Shown here: positions 33,712 through 43,563 of the stretch, in pieces
Layout of the letters: each line of letters begins with the position of its first letter
How positions within the stretch are numbered: the first letter of the stretch is position 1
Assembly (NCBI GenBank): GCA_001512915.1
Contig: LFTC01000066.1
Span: forward strand, 8,656 to 72,655
From: Clostridiales bacterium DTU083
Lineage (GTDB): Bacteria > Bacillota > Clostridia > Caldicoprobacterales > DTU083
Reading direction: 5' to 3'
Length of the DNA stretch: 64,000 nucleotides
Translations under genes and position numbers: made by a program
Notes under the pieces: generated by a model
Database searches by the model: none
Seen by the model: only the letters and a program-made list of their open reading frames with translations
What the model was told of the DNA's origin: nothing

Positions 33712-33752
33712 TATTTACAATTAATTATAGTAGTTCTTGAAAGGATAAAGAT

Positions 33753-34364
33753 ATGAAGAAAAAAGGATTGCTAATTGTAATTTCGGGTCCTTCGGGTGCT
33801 GGTAAAGGCACAGTTTGCAAAGAATGGCTTAAAAGAAACCCTGAAGCAGTTCTTTCTGTTTCGGCTACAACCAGAAAGCCCAGACCTATGGAGGTCGATG
33901 GAGTTAATTATTTTTTCATCAGCCGGGAAGAGTTTGAAAAGATGATTGAAGATAATGAGTTCTTAGAATATGCCGAAGTGTATGGCAATTATTACGGCAC
34001 TCCCAGAAGGTTTGTTCAGGAAAAGTTAATGGAAGGAAAGGATGTTATCCTGGAGATTGACATTCAGGGAGCCCTGCAGGTGAAAGAACGGTTTGATGAT
34101 GGTGTGTTTATCTTTATTATTCCACCTACGATGGAAGAATTGAAGAGGCGGATTGTAAAACGAGGAACAGAAGATCCTGACGTTATTTTGCAGCGTTTTA
34201 CCAGTGCCTTTGAGGAAATCAACTTTATAAAACGTTACAATTACGTTGTGGTTAATGACCAGGTAGAAGAAGCGGTTCGAAAAATCGATGCAATTGTTCT
34301 TGCTGAAAAATGCCGTGTTGATCGTAATAATTACTTAATAATGTATCTGAAAGGAGAGATATAG
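33753..34364 (+). CDS. gmk: Guanylate kinase
   Basis: A 203-residue enzyme converting GMP and ATP to GDP and ADP. P-loop SGPSGAGKGT (residues 11-20), the GMP-binding SATTRKPRPMEVDGVNYFF, and the EIDIQGALQVK segment are all in place. AAAGGAT precedes the ATG. rpoZ begins on the base after its stop codon. Confidence 0.97.
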   Translation: MKKKGLLIVISGPSGAGKGTVCKEWLKRNPEAVLSVSATTRKPRPMEVDGVNYFFISREEFEKMIEDNEFLEYAEVYGNYYGTPRRFVQEKLMEGKDVILEIDIQGALQVKERFDDGVFIFIIPPTMEELKRRIVKRGTEDPDVILQRFTSAFEEINFIKRYNYVVVNDQVEEAVRKIDAIVLAEKCRVDRNNYLIMYLKGEI

Positions 34365-34568
34365 GTGATATACCCGACCTTAAAAACCTTAATGGAAAAG
34401 GTTGATAGTAAATACTCTTTAGTTGTAGCAGTAGCAAAGCGCGCAAGACAGCTTGTTTCAGGCGCATCTCCATTAATTGATGAGGAAAACGCTAACGACA
34501 GGCCTGTAACTACTGCTGTTAGAGAAATTGAATCAGGCGCAGTTACGTATAAACATATGAAAAAGTAA
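34365..34568 (+). CDS. rpoZ: RNA polymerase omega subunit
   Basis: A 67-residue omega subunit that helps assembly of RNA polymerase. It has the conserved KYSLVVAVAKRARQL helix and the VTTAVREIESG segment. GTG start directly after the gmk stop, behind AAGGAGAG. A terminator follows, so the operon ends here. Confidence 0.93.
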   Translation: MIYPTLKTLMEKVDSKYSLVVAVAKRARQLVSGASPLIDEENANDRPVTTAVREIESGAVTYKHMKK

Positions 34569-34576
34569 GCGGCTAG

Positions 34577-34599
34577 AAAGGTACTTAGTACCTTTTTTT
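34577..34599 (+). terminator. Rho-independent terminator after rpoZ
   Basis: AAAGGTAC/GTACCTTT, 8 base pairs with a 3-nt loop, ending in seven T. Confidence 0.9.
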
Positions 34600-34636
34600 A
34601 TTGCCGTTATGTTAAAGTTCAGGAAGGAGTGAGCAA

Positions 34637-36886
34637 GTGGAAAAGAGTAAATATGCGGGCGTAGTTGTGGACCAGATACACCCTTCCTTGGATAAAATAT
34701 TTCATTACGAAATTCCGGATCATCTTTATAGCTGTATCCAGCCAGGTGTCCGTGTACAGGTTCCATTTGGGTCACGCAGTCTGCAAGGATATGTTCTTTC
34801 TTTGGAAGATAAAATTGATTTTCCTGAAGAAAAAATTAAACCTATTAAAAAAGTGCTTGATCCAAAGCCTGCACTTCCCAAATCATTGATTCCTTTGATT
34901 TTCTGGATGAAGGAAGAATATCATTGCTTGTTTATTGAAGCGATTCGTTGTTTCATTCCTCCCGGATTGCGTATGAATATCAAGGAGAAGACGCATAAAA
35001 TAATAGTTTTGGAAGATACTGATGCCTTGGACGATTGGATAAAAACTGTGGAAAAACGTTCATCTGGCATGGCATCTATACTCAGGATGCTTGAGCAGAA
35101 TAAATCCATGCCTTTAGAGGAACTGTTAGACCTTTCAGGTGCATCACGGTCCAGTGTTCAGTCGTTGCTGAAACGAGGGTATATACGAATTGAGGAAGAG
35201 GAAACATACAGGGATCCATGGCCTGTTGACCTTAGACCGATCCAGCCTCCTGAATTGACATCTGAACAGTTATATGCAGTCCGGATGATTGAGAATTGTT
35301 TAGAAAAACAAAGAGGCACTGTTCTTCTGTTTGGTGTTACTGGCAGCGGCAAAACAGAAGTGTATATGAAGGCGGCAGAGGAAGCTGTATCATTAGGCAA
35401 ACAAGTTATTGTACTAGTGCCTGAAATTTCTCTGACGCCGCAGACGGTAGGCAGGTTTAAAAGCAGGTTCGGAGATAAAGTGGCAATTCTGCACAGCCGT
35501 TTATCAATAGGTGAGCGATATGACGAATGGCGCAGGATAAGGACCAATGAAGTTACTATTGTGGTGGGCGCCAGATCAGCCATATTTGCTCCCCTTGAAA
35601 GGCTGGGATTAATTATAATAGATGAGGCACAGGAAGAAAGCTATAAATCAGAAGTCCGCCCCAGATATCATGCAAAGGAGGTTGCGGCCAAGCGATGTGA
35701 ACTGGAAGGAGCGGTACTGGTTCTTGGCAGTGCAACTCCCAGTTTGGAGGATTATTACAAGGCTGTAAAAGGTGATTATAAGCTGGCAGAAATAAAACAT
35801 AGAATCGATCATCAATCAATGCCCCGGGTTGAAATGGTAGACATGCGGCGGGAATTGGAAATGGGCAATCACAACATGATAAGCAATAAGTTGTATAATG
35901 CTATTGAGCAGGTATTGAATAGGCATGAACAAGCTATTTTGCTTATTAACCGCAGAGGATATGCATATTTTGTTTCCTGCAGAAGTTGCGGGCATGTGAT
36001 TAGATGTCGCAATTGTGATATATCACTTACATATCACATTAGCGATGATGCTTTAAAATGCCATTATTGTGGTTACAGAGAAGCTTATCCCATTATTTGC
36101 CCTGAATGCAGGAGTAAGAAAATCAAGCATTTTGGCGCTGGGACACAAAGGATAGAAGAAGAACTGTATAGGCTGTTTCCTTCAGTTAGGCTGCTTAGAA
36201 TGGATGCCGACACCACCGGCCGTAAAGGAGCTCACCAGCGTATCCTGGAAGCCTTTAAAAGTCAGACATACGATATACTATTGGGCACACAAATGGTAGC
36301 CAAGGGGTTGGATTTTCCGAATGTAACGCTGGTAGGAGTCCTGGCGGCAGATACCGCCTTAAATCTTCCTGATTACCGGAGCAGCGAAAGAACCTTCCAA
36401 TTAATCACACAAGTGGCCGGACGTGCGGGACGCGGATATAAACCCGGCCGGGTTATAGTCCAAACCTATCAGCCGGAACACTATGCTTTCCACTACGCTG
36501 CCAATCATGACTATATCGGCTTTTATAACCGGGAAATCCAAATACGTCGGCAATTCTCTTATCCCCCGTTTGCTCATATTATAAAAATTTTATTAATGGG
36601 TGAGGATGAAAATAATATAATACATATATCAAAAAATATGGTAGAATGGCTGAAGAAAAGGATTGGAGATGATAAGCAGCTTAAAGAAGGATTGCTGGAC
36701 TTAGGTGCATATTCTGCTCCAATTGAAAGAATAAAAAGGAAGTACAGATGGCAGGTTTTGATGCGTATTCATACGAATGAAATATACCGAAACGCTTACC
36801 ATCGTCTTTGTAATGAATTAATAAATAAGTTTTATGATGATGATTATTCTTTGTCTTTGGACTTTAATCCAATTACATTATTATAG
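34637..36886 (+). CDS. priA: Primosomal helicase PriA
   Basis: A 749-residue replication-restart helicase. Domains: N-terminal 3'-DNA-binding region (1-105), winged helix, helicase lobe 1 with Walker A GVTGSGKTEV, a cysteine-rich zinc insert (CRSCGHVIRCRNC, CHYCGYREAYPIICPEC), and lobe 2 with QVAGRAGRG. Walker B reads DEAQEESYK where I expect DEEH(E/D); the first aspartate and glutamate are kept. GTG 34637 follows AAGGAGT. In B. subtilis coaBC sits between rpoZ and priA; here there is only a terminator and 37 bases. Confidence 0.95.
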   Translation: MEKSKYAGVVVDQIHPSLDKIFHYEIPDHLYSCIQPGVRVQVPFGSRSLQGYVLSLEDKIDFPEEKIKPIKKVLDPKPALPKSLIPLIFWMKEEYHCLFIEAIRCFIPPGLRMNIKEKTHKIIVLEDTDALDDWIKTVEKRSSGMASILRMLEQNKSMPLEELLDLSGASRSSVQSLLKRGYIRIEEEETYRDPWPVDLRPIQPPELTSEQLYAVRMIENCLEKQRGTVLLFGVTGSGKTEVYMKAAEEAVSLGKQVIVLVPEISLTPQTVGRFKSRFGDKVAILHSRLSIGERYDEWRRIRTNEVTIVVGARSAIFAPLERLGLIIIDEAQEESYKSEVRPRYHAKEVAAKRCELEGAVLVLGSATPSLEDYYKAVKGDYKLAEIKHRIDHQSMPRVEMVDMRRELEMGNHNMISNKLYNAIEQVLNRHEQAILLINRRGYAYFVSCRSCGHVIRCRNCDISLTYHISDDALKCHYCGYREAYPIICPECRSKKIKHFGAGTQRIEEELYRLFPSVRLLRMDADTTGRKGAHQRILEAFKSQTYDILLGTQMVAKGLDFPNVTLVGVLAADTALNLPDYRSSERTFQLITQVAGRAGRGYKPGRVIVQTYQPEHYAFHYAANHDYIGFYNREIQIRRQFSYPPFAHIIKILLMGEDENNIIHISKNMVEWLKKRIGDDKQLKEGLLDLGAYSAPIERIKRKYRWQVLMRIHTNEIYRNAYHRLCNELINKFYDDDYSLSLDFNPITLL

Positions 36887-36901
36887 AAAGAGTTGATAAA
36901 T

Positions 36902-37378
36902 ATGGCCTTAAGGCAGATTAAAGATTATATGAAAGATGATGTTCTCAGAAAAAAAGCCAAATATGTGGAGAAAATTGATGCGAGAGTACAGACTCTGGTC
37001 GACGATATGATAGAGACAATGTATCATGCCGATGGCGTAGGATTGGCTGCTCCCCAGGTAGGTGTTTTGAAGCGGATAATAGTCATAGATGTTGGAGAAG
37101 GGGTGCATGTTTTGATCAATCCTGAGATAATTGAAGAAAAGGGAGAACAAACTGATTATGAGGGTTGTTTAAGCGTCCCCGGAGTAAGGGCACAGGTAAA
37201 ACGGCCGGAAGAGGTGCTTGTTAGAGCTTTGGATCGTGACGGCAATGAGGTTGAAATCAGGGGAAACGGCCTTATGGCAAGAGCATTATGTCATGAGATT
37301 GATCATCTAAATGGCGTATTATTCTTAGACAGGGCTGTTCCCGGAACTGTGATAAGAGAATCAAATGAAATGGAATAA
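36902..37378 (+). CDS. def: Peptide deformylase
   Basis: A 158-residue metalloenzyme that removes the N-formyl group from new proteins. Three signature motifs: GVGLAAPQVG, EGCLSVPG (metal-binding Cys) and HEIDH (two metal-binding His and catalytic Glu). ATG 36902 (MALRQIKDY) gives the usual start; the listed TTG 36893 overlaps its weak ribosome site. Operon with priA and fmt. Confidence 0.96.
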   Translation: MALRQIKDYMKDDVLRKKAKYVEKIDARVQTLVDDMIETMYHADGVGLAAPQVGVLKRIIVIDVGEGVHVLINPEIIEEKGEQTDYEGCLSVPGVRAQVKRPEEVLVRALDRDGNEVEIRGNGLMARALCHEIDHLNGVLFLDRAVPGTVIRESNEME

Positions 37379-37410
37379 ATAATGCTGATTGTGATTGGAG
37401 GTCTGTTGGC

Positions 37411-38367
37411 GTGCTAAAATTTATATTTATGGGTACCCCCGAGTTCGCACTTCCTGCCCTGGAATCTGTTAAGAGCAGCGGACACAAACTTTTGGCAGTA
37501 GTAACACAGCCAGACAGGCCAAAAGGCCGCGGGCATCAGCTTGCCCCGCCTCCTGTTAAAGTTTGGGCAGATAACAATCAGGTTCCGGTATTACAACCAG
37601 ATAAAATAAAAGGAAACAAAGAATTTATTAAACATGTAAGCAACCTGGATCCTGATTTGATAATTACTTGTGCTTATGGACAGATATTGCCCAGCGAACT
37701 TCTGAACATCCCCTCTTTAGGATGCATTAATATACACGCTTCACTGCTTCCTGAATATAGGGGAGCTTCGCCAATCCAGCAGGCTTTGATTGATGGAAAG
37801 GAAAAGACAGGTATTACTATTTTTTATATGGATGAAGGAATGGATACAGGCGATATAATAATACAGAAAGAATTAGAAATACATCCTGATGAAAATGCGG
37901 GAGAGTTGCATGATCGTTTGTCTGAACTTGGCGGGAAGCTGCTTACTGATGTAATAAAAATGTTTGAAAAAGGAAAGCCAGAAGGCATACCACAGGATGA
38001 CGATAAGGCAACCTATTGCGGCAAAATCGATAAATCCATGGGTGAGATTTCATGGGATCAACCGGCATATGTTATTCGTAATTTGATCAGAGGTTTGACA
38101 CCTTGGCCGGGTGCATATACCTTTATAAACCAGGGTAAACGCTTAAAAATATGGAAAGCAATTGTGGAGACAGAGGATTCATCTAATCAAAGGCATACAC
38201 CGGGAACTGTCATTAAGGCAGATCAAAGCTATGGATTACAGGTAGCTTGCGGCCAAGGTATTATTCGGATAGTTGAGTTGCAGGAACAAGGCGGAAGGCG
38301 TATGTCGGATGTTGATTATTTAAGGGGCAATCTCATAAAAACAGGTACAAAATTTGGCAGAGCATAA
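37411..38367 (+). CDS. fmt: Methionyl-tRNA formyltransferase
   Basis: A 318-residue enzyme that formylates initiator Met-tRNA using 10-formyl-THF. The N-terminal transformylase domain has FMGTPEFALPAL, the catalytic Asn/His stretch NIHASLLPEYRGASPIQ, and the following Asp in MDEGMDTGD; the C-terminal OB domain covers about 205-315. GTG start 9 bases after GGAGG. It is paired with def as in most bacteria. Confidence 0.97.
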   Translation: MLKFIFMGTPEFALPALESVKSSGHKLLAVVTQPDRPKGRGHQLAPPPVKVWADNNQVPVLQPDKIKGNKEFIKHVSNLDPDLIITCAYGQILPSELLNIPSLGCINIHASLLPEYRGASPIQQALIDGKEKTGITIFYMDEGMDTGDIIIQKELEIHPDENAGELHDRLSELGGKLLTDVIKMFEKGKPEGIPQDDDKATYCGKIDKSMGEISWDQPAYVIRNLIRGLTPWPGAYTFINQGKRLKIWKAIVETEDSSNQRHTPGTVIKADQSYGLQVACGQGIIRIVELQEQGGRRMSDVDYLRGNLIKTGTKFGRA

Positions 38368-38386
38368 TATAAGCAGGTTTTAAGAG

Positions 38387-39754
38387 ATGAGGAAAAATAA
38401 GGATAACAGAAATGGCGGTCTGCAAGTGAGACTTGCAGCTTTGCAAGTGCTGAAAGAAGTAAATAGAGACGGTAAATATATCCATATCAGCCTAAAGGAA
38501 AATCTGCGAAAATGGAGGTTTGAGCGTCTGGATGCCGCCTTTGTTACTCAATTGGTTTATGGAACTTTAGAAAAACAGATTTCTATAGATTATTATTTAA
38601 GCAAACTGTCAAACCCGAAACGTGTCAATCCATGGATTGAAAACATTATGCGAATGGGGGCTTATCAGATACTTTACATGGATAAAGTCCCTGATTTTGC
38701 TGCCTGCAATGAGGCTGTGGAGCTTTGTAAAGCAAAGGGATTAGCTGGACTTAAAGGATTTGTTAATGGAACTTTGCGTAATCTTTCTAGGAATAAGGAG
38801 AAGCTGTTGAAACCTGATCCGAACTTATCAGATGCTGAAAACCTTTCTATTTTATACAGCTTTCCGCTATGGTTAGTTGAACAATGGATTGAAGATTACG
38901 GTCTTGCTGCTGCAGAGGAAATCCTAAAACCATTGGATACGGACAACTATACTACTATTAGAGTAAATACATTAAAAACCTCCAAAAAAGATTTGAAAGC
39001 AAAACTGGAGAGCTGCGGTATTGAGGTGTTTGATGGACTATACTTGGATGAAGCCTTGCGCTTCGCAAGCGGAGGAGATATAGAGGAAAACCCGTTTTAT
39101 CAGGAAGGTAACTTTATCGTACAGGCTGAGAGTTCCATGCTGGTTTCTCGCATAGTGGATCCTAAACCTGGAGAGATTATTTTAGACGCTTGCAGCTCAC
39201 CTGGCGGAAAAACAACACACATGGCAGAATTGATGAATGGAAAAGGCAAAATAATTGCATGGGACATTCATCCTCACCGGGTAGAGCTGGTAAGAAGAAA
39301 TAGCGGACGAATGAATGTGGATATTGTAGAACCTTTATTATTTGATGCAACTGTTCCAGCTGCTGAATGGAGGAACATATTTGACAGAGTGCTGATTGAT
39401 GCTCCTTGTTCAGGATTGGGCATAGTTCATAAAAAACCTGACATAAAATTAAATATTTCAAAAAAAGCATTGAAGCAATTGCCCGATCTGCAGTATAGAA
39501 TTCTGGATGCATGCAGCAAGTATGTTAAGCCCGGTGGAGTGCTGGTTTATAGTACCTGTACTATAAATTTATCAGAGAATGAAGCAATAATTGACAAATT
39601 TCTGAAAAACAATAATGAATATTATTTGGATAATATTCTGCCTTTAACGCCTGAAAAGCTGCATTCCGCAGTAGAAAACGGGTTTATTAAACTGATTCCA
39701 TCGCGTTATGGTATCGATGGCTTTTTTATTGCTAGGTTGAGGAGGAAAAACTGA
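38387..39754 (+). CDS. rsmB: 16S rRNA m5C967 methyltransferase RsmB
   Basis: A 455-residue rRNA methyltransferase. The N-terminal NusB-like RNA-binding domain (about 12-145) is followed by a Rossmann SAM domain with DACSSPGGKTTHMAELM, and the two catalytic cysteines in DAPCSG and STCT. No strong ribosome site precedes ATG 38387; expression may be coupled to fmt 20 bases upstream. rlmN starts 2 bases after its stop. Confidence 0.93.
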   Translation: MRKNKDNRNGGLQVRLAALQVLKEVNRDGKYIHISLKENLRKWRFERLDAAFVTQLVYGTLEKQISIDYYLSKLSNPKRVNPWIENIMRMGAYQILYMDKVPDFAACNEAVELCKAKGLAGLKGFVNGTLRNLSRNKEKLLKPDPNLSDAENLSILYSFPLWLVEQWIEDYGLAAAEEILKPLDTDNYTTIRVNTLKTSKKDLKAKLESCGIEVFDGLYLDEALRFASGGDIEENPFYQEGNFIVQAESSMLVSRIVDPKPGEIILDACSSPGGKTTHMAELMNGKGKIIAWDIHPHRVELVRRNSGRMNVDIVEPLLFDATVPAAEWRNIFDRVLIDAPCSGLGIVHKKPDIKLNISKKALKQLPDLQYRILDACSKYVKPGGVLVYSTCTINLSENEAIIDKFLKNNNEYYLDNILPLTPEKLHSAVENGFIKLIPSRYGIDGFFIARLRRKN

Positions 39755-39755
39755 T

Positions 39756-40850
39756 TTGTCAAATCCATCAGATAAAACTGAGACCAGAATGAATAAACAG
39801 CCAGAGAAAAGAAGAGCAGATTTACTTAATATGAGCCTGGAAGAAATAAAGTCGGATTTGGTTTCTTTGGGAGAGGAACATTACAGGGGAGATCAGATCT
39901 ATCAGTGGGTATACAGAGATGTTGCTTTTGACGAAATGACAAACCTATCTAAGTCATTAAGGCAAAAGTTGGCACAAAATTATATTATTGGAACCTTAAA
40001 ACAGTTGAAGCGTTTGATATCAGCAGATGAGCATACTATAAAGTATTTGTATTTGCTGTCTGATAATAATATAATAGAATGTGTTGTTATGAAATATCGT
40101 CATGGCAACACTATATGTCTGTCTACCCAAGTGGGCTGTGCAATGGGTTGTAGTTTTTGCGCATCTGCCACTGGGGGACTTATTCGACAGTTGAATGCCG
40201 GGGAAATGATGGCACAAGTTTTGGAGTCAAACAGGGATTTGGCTAAACTTGGTTGGAATCCTGTGAGCAATGTAGTTCTTATGGGCAGCGGTGAACCTTT
40301 GGATAACTATGAAAATACAATGAAGTTTATACATCAAATTCATCATCCTAAAGGATATAATATGAGCTATAGAAACATTACCCTGTCCACTTGCGGTTTG
40401 GTGCCAAAAATGCGTGCGCTGGCCGATGAAGGACTTAACATTAATCTGGCGGTTTCCCTTCATGCTTCCAATGATAATGTCAGGAAAAAGATTATGAAAG
40501 TTGCCAATGTATACTCAATTGAAGAGATTATAGATGCCAGCAGATACTTTTATGCTAAAACAGGCAGAAGAATAACCTTTGAATATGTGATGATAGATGG
40601 TGTAAATGACAGGCCTGAGCTTGCGGCTGAGCTTTCCCAATTATTATATGGCTTTCCAAACCATGTTAATTTAATTCCTTTAAATGAGAATAAACAAAAT
40701 AAGAAAAAAAGAAGCAATAATACTGCTATTAGAGAATTTATGTCTGTATTAAGATCTTATGGCATCAATGTGACAATAAGACGTGAAATGGGATCAGATA
40801 TTCAAGGCGCCTGCGGGCAATTAAAGGCTGATTTTATGGAGAAACTATAA
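39756..40850 (+). CDS. rlmN: 23S rRNA/tRNA adenine C2-methyltransferase RlmN
   Basis: A 364-residue radical-SAM enzyme methylating A2503 of 23S rRNA (and A37 of some tRNAs). The cluster motif CAMGCSFC, GSGEPLDNYEN, and the C-terminal catalytic cysteine in GACGQL are visible. TTG start at 39756, 9 bases after GAGGAGGA; an in-frame ATG 11 codons later would also give a complete domain. Confidence 0.96.
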   Translation: MSNPSDKTETRMNKQPEKRRADLLNMSLEEIKSDLVSLGEEHYRGDQIYQWVYRDVAFDEMTNLSKSLRQKLAQNYIIGTLKQLKRLISADEHTIKYLYLLSDNNIIECVVMKYRHGNTICLSTQVGCAMGCSFCASATGGLIRQLNAGEMMAQVLESNRDLAKLGWNPVSNVVLMGSGEPLDNYENTMKFIHQIHHPKGYNMSYRNITLSTCGLVPKMRALADEGLNINLAVSLHASNDNVRKKIMKVANVYSIEEIIDASRYFYAKTGRRITFEYVMIDGVNDRPELAAELSQLLYGFPNHVNLIPLNENKQNKKKRSNNTAIREFMSVLRSYGINVTIRREMGSDIQGACGQLKADFMEKL

Positions 40851-40862
40851 AAGGGGGTACCC

Positions 40863-41630
40863 ATGGAATACGGAGCATTCAGCCATAAAGGATTGCAAAG
40901 AAAATCTAATGAAGATTATTATTATATACCCGAAAATGAAGATAAACCTGCCATTATGATGGTTGCTGACGGTATGGGCGGCCATAATGCCGGAGAACGT
41001 GCAAGCAGGCTTGCAGTAGAGTATGTTGTTGCTTACTTTGAGAAAAACAAAGATAATTTAAAATATACAGAAGAATTAATTCAGGCAATACAGGATTCCA
41101 TTGAACAAGCCAATGAACATGTTCTGGATTTGTCCCGTACAGAAGAGCGTTTTTCCGGCATGGGAACTACATTAACATTGGTGGTGTTCGATGAAGACCG
41201 CTTCCATGTCGCTCATATAGGAGACAGCAGATGTTATTTAATTCGTAATGGAATTGTCCGCCAAATAACCAGAGATCACTCCTTAGTACAAGAGCTTTTG
41301 GATCATGGCAGCATAACGAAACATGAGATGAACATCCATCCAAAAAGAAATGTTATAACCAGGGCTTTGGGTACGGAAGATAAGCTTCGTATTGATTGCT
41401 TTGAAGAAATCCTTCAATCAGGCGATATTATTCTTCTATGTACAGATGGATTAATAAATTATGTTGATCTGGAAAAAGTTGCGGCTGACCTGCCCCAGAA
41501 TATTTCCATGGTACAATTGGCAGAAATGTTAGGTAAAGAGGCTTTAGCAGCCGGGGGCTCTGATGACATTACAATTACTGCCGCCAGATATACCGGCATG
41601 GAAAAGAGGGGTGAAAACCATGCTAGGTAG
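40863..41630 (+). CDS. prpC: PP2C-type serine/threonine phosphatase
   Basis: A 255-residue Mn/Mg-dependent phosphatase that reverses PrkC phosphorylation. Motifs: GLQRKSNEDYYY, MVADGMGGHNAGE, GMGTTLT, HIGDSRCYLIR, TRDHSLVQELLDHG, LCTDGL and GGSDDIT. AGGGGGTA precedes the ATG. Its end overlaps the start of prkC by 11 bases, so the kinase and phosphatase are translationally coupled. Confidence 0.96.
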   Translation: MEYGAFSHKGLQRKSNEDYYYIPENEDKPAIMMVADGMGGHNAGERASRLAVEYVVAYFEKNKDNLKYTEELIQAIQDSIEQANEHVLDLSRTEERFSGMGTTLTLVVFDEDRFHVAHIGDSRCYLIRNGIVRQITRDHSLVQELLDHGSITKHEMNIHPKRNVITRALGTEDKLRIDCFEEILQSGDIILLCTDGLINYVDLEKVAADLPQNISMVQLAEMLGKEALAAGGSDDITITAARYTGMEKRGENHAR

Positions 41631-43563
41631 GATTCTGGGGGGACGCTATGAACTAATTGAGAAAACCGGTGGAGGCGGCATGGCTGTTGTATATAAAGCA
41701 AAATGCCATTTGCTTAACCGTTATGTTGCTGTAAAAATTTTACGGCCTGATTTGGTGGAAAATGAAGAGTTTGTAACTCGTTTTAAAAGAGAATCACAGG
41801 CAGCTGCAAGCCTTTCGCATCCCAATATTGTAAACATGTATGACGTTGGTCAGGAAGATGATATCCATTATATAGTAATGGAATATGTAGATGGAATGAC
41901 ATTAAAAGAATATATCAGAAAAGAAGGAAGGCTGTCCTGCGAAGAAGCTGTACGCATTGCGTGCCAAGTTTGCTCTGCCTTGCATCATGCCCATGAAAAC
42001 AACATAGTTCATCGTGATATAAAGCCGCAAAATATACTTATCAGCAGAGATGGTACTGCGAAGGTGGCAGATTTTGGCATTGCCAGAGCTGTAACATCTG
42101 CTACGGTTACCATGGCCGGTGCTAACGTAATTGGCTCTGTTCATTATTTTTCTCCGGAACAGGCTAAAGGGAGTTATGTAGACAAGAAATCTGATATTTA
42201 TTCTCTAGGCATTGTATTATATGAGATGGTAACCGGTGTAGTGCCATTTGAAGGTGACAGTGCAATATCAGTAGCCTTAAAACATATACAGGAGCAGGTT
42301 ACACCTCCTGGGGAATTAAATCCGGATATACCAAAAAGCATCCAGTATATTATTGAACGTGCGCTGGAGAAAAGACTAGAAGACCGATATAATGATGCAG
42401 CAGAAATGCTTAGTGATTTAAAAAGAGCATTAAAAGAGCCTGACGGTTCTTATGTTAAGCGTATAACCAGCGATAGTCAGGCTACCCGTGTAATTCCTCG
42501 AATTGAATATGAGAGACATATTAAAGATCATCAGGTTACAGAATTAAATGACATCGATGTAAAGAATACAACGGAAAACGAGGGAGAAACGCGTGTCAGA
42601 CGCCGGGGATGGATGCTGACAACACTTTCTGTTATTGCTGCAGCCGCAGTATTGTTTGTTCTTTTTATGGTTGTTAGGACAATTTATAATCAAAATTTTG
42701 CAATCCGAAATACAGAGGTTCCCAGCATTGTTGGATATGATGAGTCAACTGCAAGGGAGATTCTGAAGGAACGAGGTCTGCAGTTAACCATAGAGGAATG
42801 GCAGTATGATGAGAGTGTGCCCGAAGGCAGAATTATTTCTCAGAATCCCCAAGAGGGTACAAATGTAAAAACTAACAGCAAAGTATACGTAGTCATGAGC
42901 AGCGGTGTGAAAATGATTACAGTGCCGGATGTTATCAATCTATCCCAGCGAAATGCTGAGATTGAGTTGGAAAACATAGGCTTAAAGGTAGGCCCAATTG
43001 AATATATAAACAGCGACATAGCAAGTGGATATGTAGTTAAACAGGAACCAAGTGCGTTTCAGGATGTTCCTGAGGGAACTGAAATACGCTTGTATGTCAG
43101 TAAAGGGCCAGAGGATACTTCCGTAATGGTCGGCAAATACACAGGAATTACCGAAGACCTGGCTGTTGAAATGATTAAGAGCAGCAATTTGGAAGTTGGA
43201 AATGTATATCGCGAATATAACAGTGAATATAACGAAGGCATTGTTTTCAGGCAGTCACCGCATGAAGGGGCTAATGTAGAACATGGAAGAAAGATTGATA
43301 TATGGGTGAGTCTGGGTGAACAACAAAGTAATAAGAAAAAGATAACAATTACTTTGGATGGAACGGATAGAAATGTAAGGGTCCAGATAATACGAACTTC
43401 AGATGATAGAATCATATATGACAAAGAACACAATCCCAAGGAAGGGGAGATAGAGATCGTAATAGAGGATACAGGCGTGCAGAATTATGCAGTTTGGATT
43501 GATAATGAGTATTTTATGACAAAAACATTGGATTTTACAAAACATGAAAGGAGAGACGAATGA
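41620..43563 (+). CDS. prkC: PASTA-domain serine/threonine protein kinase
   Basis: A 647-residue membrane kinase that senses cell-wall fragments. The kinase domain (1-270) has GGGGMAVVYKA, Lys39, HRDIKPQN (Asp133) and DFG (151-153). One membrane helix lies at about 331-356 and three extracellular PASTA repeats at about 365-429, 430-496 and 497-566. A further about 75-residue beta-rich domain closes the C-terminus. Start at ATG 41620, residue 20 of the listed ORF, behind GAGGGGTG. The order prpC-prkC-rsgA is conserved in Firmicutes. Confidence 0.96.
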   Translation: MLGRILGGRYELIEKTGGGGMAVVYKAKCHLLNRYVAVKILRPDLVENEEFVTRFKRESQAAASLSHPNIVNMYDVGQEDDIHYIVMEYVDGMTLKEYIRKEGRLSCEEAVRIACQVCSALHHAHENNIVHRDIKPQNILISRDGTAKVADFGIARAVTSATVTMAGANVIGSVHYFSPEQAKGSYVDKKSDIYSLGIVLYEMVTGVVPFEGDSAISVALKHIQEQVTPPGELNPDIPKSIQYIIERALEKRLEDRYNDAAEMLSDLKRALKEPDGSYVKRITSDSQATRVIPRIEYERHIKDHQVTELNDIDVKNTTENEGETRVRRRGWMLTTLSVIAAAAVLFVLFMVVRTIYNQNFAIRNTEVPSIVGYDESTAREILKERGLQLTIEEWQYDESVPEGRIISQNPQEGTNVKTNSKVYVVMSSGVKMITVPDVINLSQRNAEIELENIGLKVGPIEYINSDIASGYVVKQEPSAFQDVPEGTEIRLYVSKGPEDTSVMVGKYTGITEDLAVEMIKSSNLEVGNVYREYNSEYNEGIVFRQSPHEGANVEHGRKIDIWVSLGEQQSNKKKITITLDGTDRNVRVQIIRTSDDRIIYDKEHNPKEGEIEIVIEDTGVQNYAVWIDNEYFMTKTLDFTKHERRDE

